Shown here piece by piece: positions 57,588 through 64,000 of a stretch of 64,000 nucleotides of DNA. The notes under the pieces were generated by a model, which saw only the letters and a list, made by a program, of their open reading frames with translations, searched no databases and was not told the DNA's origin. A program made the translations under genes and the position numbers. Numbering within the stretch: the stretch's first letter is position 1; each line of letters starts with the position of its first letter. Source of the DNA: Candidatus Iainarchaeum sp. (GTDB lineage Archaea; Iainarchaeota; Iainarchaeia; Iainarchaeales; JAAZKV01); assembly GCA_026397015.1 (NCBI GenBank), contig JAPLVR010000003.1, forward strand, positions 1 to 64,000. The letters run 5' to 3'.

Positions 57588-59174
57588 GTGAGCGGTTTGA
57601 AGGACAAACAATCACAGTTGCCAAGAAAATTGTGGACCTGGCTGCCTGCAATGGCAATAATCTTTGCAGTCATTTTTATACTTCTGCAGCTGCAAAAACC
57701 CATAGCCGCGGACGAATTCTGGTATTTTGACAGTGCAAAATCTCTTCTACAAACAGGAAAGCCGCTTTTGCAATTCTGCTCAAACAGCGTGCCAGTTCTC
57801 TTTGAAGGCCATCCGCCGACATACATCTACTATCTCTCAATTTTTTTTGCACTCTTACCGGAACAGCTGATAAGATTTTCCGGAATTCCGGTCTTTCTGG
57901 CGCTCATATTTTTAACATACCTTGTCAGCCTGAAAGTCTTTTCGGAAAAAAGGAAAGCGATTTTTGTCACGGCACTTTATGCAATAAACCCGCTTGCAAT
58001 ACAGGGCGCGCTGCTGCTCGACATAGACAACACAATTCTTGCAATCGCAATAACTTTTTTCGTGCTTATTTTATTACACATTCAGGAGCAAAAAAATTTT
58101 AGGACAAGGATTGTTCTTGCCTCAGCGTGTTTCGCCTTAATTTTATGGGCAAAAACAACTGTGATTTTTATAATTTCAGTCGGGCTCGTTGCGTACGCAG
58201 TTCTTTTCGACAGGAAAAAAATAAAGGAAAATTTTGTGATGGCTCTCGGCGGGATAATTTTGTTTTGTGCAAGCTGGGCAGTATTTTGCGCCATCAGCGG
58301 AATTGAATTCTTAAGCGTTTTCGGATACATCGCAAGCACATTTGCAAGCAAATCAACATTGAGCGTCTCCGACAAAATTGTAACAATTTTATACTCAGGA
58401 TTAAAACAAAATATCCTGTGGATAACGATTCCGCTTTCGATTTTTTTCTTCTTGGGCGCAAAGAACACGAAAAACAAAAATCTGAAGCTTTTCGCGCTCG
58501 TGTCAATAATTGCTTTCATCCAGTACCTCCTTTCAATACCTTCAGGATACAGATTTCCAAAGTATATGGCGGCCTTTTTGCCGATGATAATAATTGTTGC
58601 GGGGGATGAAATAATAAAAATAGATTTCGAAAAGGCAAAAAAATTAATTCCAATTATTCTTTTTCCGGGCGCAGTATTTTTCGCGCTCCTAAGAGATCCT
58701 CTGGTGCACGTCAAAACATTTGCAGACGCCGTTTTTGTTGCCATAATAAACACACTTGCTGCCATGCCTGCGCTTTTTGTAAAAAGAAAAAAAGAGGTGC
58801 TGCTACTGCTTTACATCGGCACGTGTATCTATATAAACATTTTCCAATTGACCACTGACAGTTCAACGCTTTACAATTACAGCGAAAGGGGCCTTGTCGA
58901 CACAGCGCAATATTTGAAAGCTATGCTGCCAGCCGACTCAAACATATACACCTCCGGAAAAGAAATTGCATATTATTCCGGAACGAACAAGTATTGCTTC
59001 AAAACGCAAAACTTCACTGAGGAAATAGAGAAAAATTGCGTAAAAATGATTGTGTTGAAAAGGTATTGGGAGGAAAAAAATAATCCCGAGCTTGAGGAAA
59101 TTACAAAAAGCAATTTCTCGTTCCAAAAAGAATTCGGAGATTACAGCATTTATTCGACAAATGCGTGCAAATAA
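57588..59174 (+). CDS. ArnT/PMT-like polytopic glycosyltransferase (GT39/83-like)
   Basis: KPIAADEFWYFDSAKSLLQTGKPLLQFCSNSVPVLFEGHPPTYIYYLSIFF; multi-TM. Confidence 0.82.
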   Translation: MSGLKDKQSQLPRKLWTWLPAMAIIFAVIFILLQLQKPIAADEFWYFDSAKSLLQTGKPLLQFCSNSVPVLFEGHPPTYIYYLSIFFALLPEQLIRFSGIPVFLALIFLTYLVSLKVFSEKRKAIFVTALYAINPLAIQGALLLDIDNTILAIAITFFVLILLHIQEQKNFRTRIVLASACFALILWAKTTVIFIISVGLVAYAVLFDRKKIKENFVMALGGIILFCASWAVFCAISGIEFLSVFGYIASTFASKSTLSVSDKIVTILYSGLKQNILWITIPLSIFFFLGAKNTKNKNLKLFALVSIIAFIQYLLSIPSGYRFPKYMAAFLPMIIIVAGDEIIKIDFEKAKKLIPIILFPGAVFFALLRDPLVHVKTFADAVFVAIINTLAAMPALFVKRKKEVLLLLYIGTCIYINIFQLTTDSSTLYNYSERGLVDTAQYLKAMLPADSNIYTSGKEIAYYSGTNKYCFKTQNFTEEIEKNCVKMIVLKRYWEEKNNPELEEITKSNFSFQKEFGDYSIYSTNACK

Positions 59175-59603
59175 ATGGTGAATTTTATGAGTGGAAGAAT
59201 GAGCAATTTCGCGGACAGAATTATTAAATGGAAATTTTTCAGATATTGCTTTTGCGGCGGAATAGCCGCGCTTGTGGACATGACGGTGTTTTTTTCTGCA
59301 AATGAAATTTTCAAGCTGCACTACCTAATAGCGCTTGCGATTTCATTCACCGTCGCAGCGGGTGTTAATTATTCCCTGCAAAGAAAGATAACTTTCAAAA
59401 ACACCTACAAAAAAATGCACAAACAATTCCCAGTATTCGTGGCAGTAGAATTAGTCGGGCTTCTGATCGCAGGGGTAAGCATGACGGCGCTTGTGGAAAT
59501 CTTCCGCCTCTGGCCGACATTGGCAAGGTTCATTTCAATATTTATCGCGCTGGCGTACAATTACACGGCAAATAAAAAAATAACTTTCAACATGATGAAA
59601 TAA
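59175..59603 (+). CDS. GtrA-family membrane protein
   Basis: FRYCFCGGIAALVDMTVFFSANEIFKLHYLIALAISFTVAAGVNYSLQRKITFKN...NYTANKKITF. Confidence 0.92.
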   Translation: MVNFMSGRMSNFADRIIKWKFFRYCFCGGIAALVDMTVFFSANEIFKLHYLIALAISFTVAAGVNYSLQRKITFKNTYKKMHKQFPVFVAVELVGLLIAGVSMTALVEIFRLWPTLARFISIFIALAYNYTANKKITFNMMK

Positions 59604-59647
59604 AAAAAGGCGGCAAAAGAATAAAATAAAAAAAAGGTGGCAACAAA

Positions 59648-60469
59648 GTGAAAAAATACAAAAATATAGAAGGAAGTTATTACGAGGAGGCGCACGGCGG
59701 CCGAAACGGGGTGCAGCAGTTTTTCTACAAATCAAGGGAAGATTATTTCATAGAATTCATGGGATTGAGAGGAAACGAGAAAATAGCGGACATTGGATGC
59801 GGATCTGGAACGTTTACACGCGCACTTGCAAAGAAATATCCAAATATAGAAATGACAGGAATTGACATATCGGAAGACGCAGTTACGTTCGCGAAAAAAA
59901 CCGCAAAATTTGAAAAAATCAAAAACGCGAATTTCACGCAAGGCGCTTTGGAAAAAATTCCGGCAAAAGACAATTCTTTTGATGCAATAATCGCATCCCA
60001 TGTAATTGAACACATCCCGAGCCCGAAAAAGGCATTAATTGAAATTAGAAAGAAGCTTCGCAGCGGCGGAACGCTTTATTTAACAACTCCAAATTACATC
60101 TCACTCTGGCCGCTCGCCGAACTTGTTTTTGACAAAGCAATGGCGAAAAAAGGTTATAGCCTGGATGAACAACACATCTCACGCTTTAATTTTTTGACGA
60201 TAAAAAAATCTGTTGAAGGGGCGGGGTTTGAAATTGAAAAAATCAAAACACTTTACATATTTTCTCTTGAAGGGGAAATTCTTTCGCAAACGCTCGGCAA
60301 GATTTTATTTTGGTTTGATAAAAAACTTGACTTTTTGCCTTTTGGAATGATAATTTACATCAAAGCAAAAAAAAAACCAGTGAAAAAATTTAATTCTAAT
60401 AAATTCAAATCAAATATTCGAAACTCAACTAAAAAATCTCAATCTCAAAATTCAGCCAAAAAATCTTAA
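59648..60469 (+). CDS. SAM-dependent methyltransferase
   Basis: KIADIGCGSGTFTRALAKKYPNIEMTGIDISEDAVTFAKK; GTG start. Confidence 0.9.
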   Translation: MKKYKNIEGSYYEEAHGGRNGVQQFFYKSREDYFIEFMGLRGNEKIADIGCGSGTFTRALAKKYPNIEMTGIDISEDAVTFAKKTAKFEKIKNANFTQGALEKIPAKDNSFDAIIASHVIEHIPSPKKALIEIRKKLRSGGTLYLTTPNYISLWPLAELVFDKAMAKKGYSLDEQHISRFNFLTIKKSVEGAGFEIEKIKTLYIFSLEGEILSQTLGKILFWFDKKLDFLPFGMIIYIKAKKKPVKKFNSNKFKSNIRNSTKKSQSQNSAKKS

Positions 60470-61147
60470 TCTCAAAAGAGTGAATGGAAATTTTACTATT
60501 TCCATCTTTCTTAATTTCGATTTGCCCGAAGTCCTGTCGGCGAAAAATATAGGCACTTCTTTTATTTTCGCGCCTTTTTTGTGACAATGATAAATCAGCT
60601 CTTCCAAAAAAGAATAGCTCGTTGATTTTATCTTTGAAAAATCAATTTTTTTTAGAAGTGATATTTTGTAACAGCGAAAACCGGAAGTAAGATCATTTGC
60701 AGGAACTCCCAAAATAAGGCGCGCCAAAAAATTTGCGCCGCCGCTGATTATTTTTCTTGAAATAGCCCAGTTAGTTCCCCCGCCGGCAACATAGCGAGAG
60801 CCTATCACCACACCAGCGCCAGCTTGGATTTCACGTATAAAATCTTTTGAATAATCAAAATCATGGGAAAGGTCAGCATCCATCGAAAAAACAACATCCG
60901 CGTTCAGCTCAAATGCTTTTTTGAATCCCGCAAGATAGGCGGAACCAAGCCCCATTTTGCACGGCCTGGAAACCAAAAAAACTTTCCTGAATTTTTTTGC
61001 AGCCTTGGCGGTGCCATCCGGCGAATTGTCATCTACAACTATTGCCTTAAATTCGACGCCCTTTATTTTCTGGGAAAGGATTTTCGGAAGAAGACGTTCA
61101 AGATTTTTCTTTTCATTATAAGTCGGAATCACTACTGCAGCAATCAA
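60452..61147 (-). CDS. Polyprenol-phosphate mannosyl/glucosyltransferase (DPM1-like GT2)
   Basis: AVVIPTYNEKKNLERLLPKIL...AIVVDDNSPDGTAKAAKKF; VFSMDADLSHDFDYSKDFIREI; DLTSGFRCYK. Confidence 0.92.
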   Translation of the reverse strand: MIAAVVIPTYNEKKNLERLLPKILSQKIKGVEFKAIVVDDNSPDGTAKAAKKFRKVFLVSRPCKMGLGSAYLAGFKKAFELNADVVFSMDADLSHDFDYSKDFIREIQAGAGVVIGSRYVAGGGTNWAISRKIISGGANFLARLILGVPANDLTSGFRCYKISLLKKIDFSKIKSTSYSFLEELIYHCHKKGAKIKEVPIFFADRTSGKSKLRKMEIVKFPFTLLRLRFFG

Positions 61148-61241
61148 ATTACCACATAAACGAATGGAACCGTTCAGAATAAAAAGAATAACTACAAAAA
61201 ATAGGTTGATGGATTTAAAATTTTTTTGAAGTGGTAATTAA

Positions 61242-61985
61242 ATGATAGGAATAATAGGCGGCTCGGGATTGGAAGACCCGAAACTACTACATAACGTTAG
61301 GGGGGTTAAAATCAAAACCCCCTTTGGAAAGCACACGCCGATAAAAAAAGGAAAAATAAACGGAATTGAGGTTGCAGTGCTTTCAAGGCACGGATACAAA
61401 CATGAACATTCGCCCACTGCGGTGCCTTACAAGGCAAACATGTGGGCGCTGAAAAAACTGGGTTGCAAGGCAATAATTGCGACGAGCGCATGCGGCTCGC
61501 TCAAAGAAGAAATAAAACCAAACACATTTTCGCTGCCTTCACAATTTCTAGATAGAACGCATCACCGCGACCAGAGCTATACAGAGCATGGAAAAGTGTT
61601 GCACATTTCAATGGCGGAACCTTTCTCGGCTGAACTGAGAAAAATACTTTTAAAAAAATGCAAAGAACTTGGATATGCTTGCACGGCAGAAACAACAGTT
61701 GTGACAATTGAAGGGCCGAGATTTTCAACGAAGGCGGAGAGCAAATTTTACCGCTTGCTCGAATGCGACCTCATCAATATGACTACTGTGCCAGAAGTCT
61801 GCCTGGCGAAGGAAATTGAAATCCCCTACCAAGTAATAAACCTTGTAACAGATTATGACTGCTGGCGCGAGGGAACGGCACCGGTTTCATTTGAAAAAGT
61901 GATGAAAGTGATGCGGGAAAATGCCGAGAAAGTGAAAAAACTTATTGTCGAAACTCTTCCTGAAATAGACGAAGAATTTCGCTAA
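61242..61985 (+). CDS. mtnP: S-methyl-5'-thioadenosine phosphorylase
   Basis: IGIIGGSGLEDP, SRHGYKHEHSPTAVPYKANMWALK, EGPRFSTKAESKFYRLLECDLINMTTVPEVCLAKE. Confidence 0.93.
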   Translation: MIGIIGGSGLEDPKLLHNVRGVKIKTPFGKHTPIKKGKINGIEVAVLSRHGYKHEHSPTAVPYKANMWALKKLGCKAIIATSACGSLKEEIKPNTFSLPSQFLDRTHHRDQSYTEHGKVLHISMAEPFSAELRKILLKKCKELGYACTAETTVVTIEGPRFSTKAESKFYRLLECDLINMTTVPEVCLAKEIEIPYQVINLVTDYDCWREGTAPVSFEKVMKVMRENAEKVKKLIVETLPEIDEEFR

Positions 61986-62028
61986 TCAAATTTTATATTA
62001 CCAGAAATCCAATATTACCAGTTAGTTT

Positions 62029-62544
62029 CTATATCGCGCCGAACAGGGAAAAAACCCCCACTGTTAAAATTGTGACAATTATTCCGGCGATTGTGACGCC
62101 GATTGCATCTGCTATGAAAAACTTTTTGTACCCCAACCCCAAAAGATTTCCTATAAGCGCGCCTGTCCACGCGCCCGTTCCGGGCAACGGAACTGCAATG
62201 AAGAGCGCCAAGCCAATCACCCCATATTTTTCAATCAAATTATGGGATTTTTTTTGGGCGCGCACCACAATTTTATTGTAAATTTTTTTTATCCACCCTA
62301 CTTTTAAAAAAATAAAAAGAATTTTGTCGACAAAAAAATAAACAACCATTCCCGCGGCGATGTTTGCCAGCACACACACCATAAAAACAAGCGGAACAGG
62401 AAGGCCAAACCCCTGGACAGTCCCAAGCAGGGGCACATTTTCAACCGTTTTGAAAACCCCTATCGGAATGCTCCACCTGAGTTCGAGAAAAGGCACTGCT
62501 GACAGTAAAACCAGCAAAACAATTTTATCAAGCATCAAAAACAT
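62029..62544 (-). CDS. Small multidrug export-like membrane protein (COG2426-like)
   Basis: VPFLELRWSIPIGVF..., YGVIGLALFIAVPLPGTGAWTGALIGNLLGLGYKKFFIADAIGV. Confidence 0.82.
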   Translation of the reverse strand: MFLMLDKIVLLVLLSAVPFLELRWSIPIGVFKTVENVPLLGTVQGFGLPVPLVFMVCVLANIAAGMVVYFFVDKILFIFLKVGWIKKIYNKIVVRAQKKSHNLIEKYGVIGLALFIAVPLPGTGAWTGALIGNLLGLGYKKFFIADAIGVTIAGIIVTILTVGVFSLFGAI

Positions 62545-62619
62545 TGAGAAGTAAAACTATAAAAACTAGTTTGTTCTAATTAATACGCGGAAAAATGCCT
62601 TTTACAAAGATGATTATTA

Positions 62620-64000
62620 ATGGGAAAAACACTGAAAGCGCCGATTTTTTTATTTTTAATACTTATTTTTTTAATCCCGGGAATTTTTGCCGGCAGCGCA
62701 TCCATAAACACTTTTGATTTGAATGTCGCTTCTGCGACAACACTCTCGGGAGTCAAAGCAACTTTGACATATTTGAACACGGGCGATTTTAATGCGCTCT
62801 GCTTCAACACATCGGATAGCAGTTCGGGCAGCACATGCCAAGAAGGAGATTTTGGGGCTTTTCCAAGTTTAACTTTGGATTACTCTCTGATAAGCGGGAT
62901 GTCTTCTAATGCACAAGAAGGAAGCCACACAATTTACGCATTTGTAAAACAGGATGACGGCGGTTATTCAGCATCGACATCCAAAGGGCTGGTAATTGAT
63001 GCAAGCGCCCCGACATATACTGTTTTTCCGGCAAATAATTCAGACCATAATGTAGGCACATTAACTTTTGATATTAATTTTACCGATTCGTCTACCCCTG
63101 TTGTTTCGCTGATAAAATTGAACGGAACCACAACAATAACTGACGGATCCTCATTGAGCCCCAGTGACGGAACGCACACAATTACAATTGATGCAAACGA
63201 CGCGCTCGGAAACGCCATGGCAACAGCTACAATTACTTTCAGAGTAGATACTAACGCACCGACATCCGCGAGCGTCAGTTCGGCAAATTCTTCTTCATAC
63301 ACAAATAGCAGCACACCCACAATTACCGCGAGCGCCACGGACACAGTTTCGGGAGTCGACGGCGGGCAAATAGCGCTTTCGTGCAAGCCGACCGGCGCAT
63401 GGTATGTAAGGTCGTATGCAACGACGATTACTGATTTCAACATAGTTTTAAGCAGCTACGACTGCAACACGAGCGATGGAAATAAATTGATTTATGTTAA
63501 GTTCAAAGATGCCGCTGGCAACTGGACAACAAGTTCTGTTATTACGAACGCACTTATTGACAGGACTGTGCCGAGCGCGCCAAGCGGATTAAGTGCGACT
63601 GTTGGAAACGCACAGGTTGAATTGAGTTGGAGCGCTCCGGCTGCGGACAGCCTTCCAGGATCGGGAAACGCAGGATATAAAGTGTATAAAGACAATGCTC
63701 TTTACGCCACAGTTACTAGCGCAACAACCAAAACAGTTACAGGACTAACGAACGGCACAAGTTATGGTTTCAAAGTTAGAACTTATGATAATGCGGGAAA
63801 CTTGAGCGAAGCAACCGCGGATGTAAATGCGACGCCTTCGGCTGGGCCTGTTGCGAACGCAACCATCACAGTGAAAAGAGGAACTGCGGCGCCGAGTTAT
63901 GTGAAAAACGGTGACGCTTTAACAGTAACATGCTCTTTCAGCTACGACGTTAATTCCGCAAGAATTTATTACAAATACAGAAATCCTGACCAGGCACAGG
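62620..64000 (+). CDS. Large secreted protein with Ig-like and fibronectin type III domains (continues past window end)
   Basis: Manual translation from ATG 62620 is open to 64000: MGKTLKAPIFLFLILIFLIPGIFAGSASINTF... (signal peptide), VDTNAPTSASVSSANSSSYTNSSTPTITASATDTVSGVDGG, PSAPSGLSATVGNAQVELSWSAPAADSLPGSGNAGYKVYKDNALYATVTSATTKTVTGLTNGTSYGFKVRTYDNAGN (FN3). Absent from the ORF track. Confidence 0.88.
   Translation, partial: MGKTLKAPIFLFLILIFLIPGIFAGSASINTFDLNVASATTLSGVKATLTYLNTGDFNALCFNTSDSSSGSTCQEGDFGAFPSLTLDYSLISGMSSNAQEGSHTIYAFVKQDDGGYSASTSKGLVIDASAPTYTVFPANNSDHNVGTLTFDINFTDSSTPVVSLIKLNGTTTITDGSSLSPSDGTHTITIDANDALGNAMATATITFRVDTNAPTSASVSSANSSSYTNSSTPTITASATDTVSGVDGGQIALSCKPTGAWYVRSYATTITDFNIVLSSYDCNTSDGNKLIYVKFKDAAGNWTTSSVITNALIDRTVPSAPSGLSATVGNAQVELSWSAPAADSLPGSGNAGYKVYKDNALYATVTSATTKTVTGLTNGTSYGFKVRTYDNAGNLSEATADVNATPSAGPVANATITVKRGTAAPSYVKNGDALTVTCSFSYDVNSARIYYKYRNPDQAQ

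Noticed and set aside
19728-61147. Defence island, prophage or transposon embedded in the cluster
   Set aside because: No transposase, integrase, restriction, toxin-antitoxin or phage structural signatures seen; content is consistently glycan metabolism.

Overview
64-kb window from an archaeal genome, probably a DPANN-type archaeon with small, densely packed genes (lineage is inference; no search was run). (1) 0-19.6 kb is mostly informational/core: class III signal peptide pilin-like fragment, P1/L12, P0/L10, L1, L11, Spt5, SecE, FtsZ, ribose-1,5-bisphosphate isomerase-like protein, TyrRS, AMP phosphorylase, L21e-Rpb4-DUF655-Dim1, CysE, CPA2 antiporter, TBP, a solitary 5S rRNA, ferredoxin and a Nfo-like AP endonuclease. 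(2) 19.7-61.2 kb is a roughly 41-kb surface-glycan / N-glycosylation island. It contains AglB/STT3, an Alg7-like GPT, split Alg14/Alg13-like proteins, about a dozen further glycosyltransferases, two flippases, two ArnT/PMT-like membrane GTs, GtrA, three B12-binding radical SAM enzymes, about six methyltransferases, two DegT aminotransferases, a FemAB-like acyltransferase and sugar-nucleotide enzymes. (3) The end carries MTAP, a small multidrug export-like protein and the start of a large secreted FN3/Ig-like protein truncated by the window. Main points for follow-up: a eukaryote-like chitobiose-initiation module next to STT3; a seven-repeat beta-propeller ORF with no good start, followed by an out-of-frame fragment of another propeller, inside the L11-L1 ribosomal operon; an unannotated structured ncRNA candidate at about 264-415 (-); a Dim1/KsgA with an altered NLPY motif; an STT3 with WWNQG in place of WWDYG; a nitroreductase-methyltransferase-like fusion; and small unannotated ORFs. 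All assignments come from reading motifs and synteny by eye.
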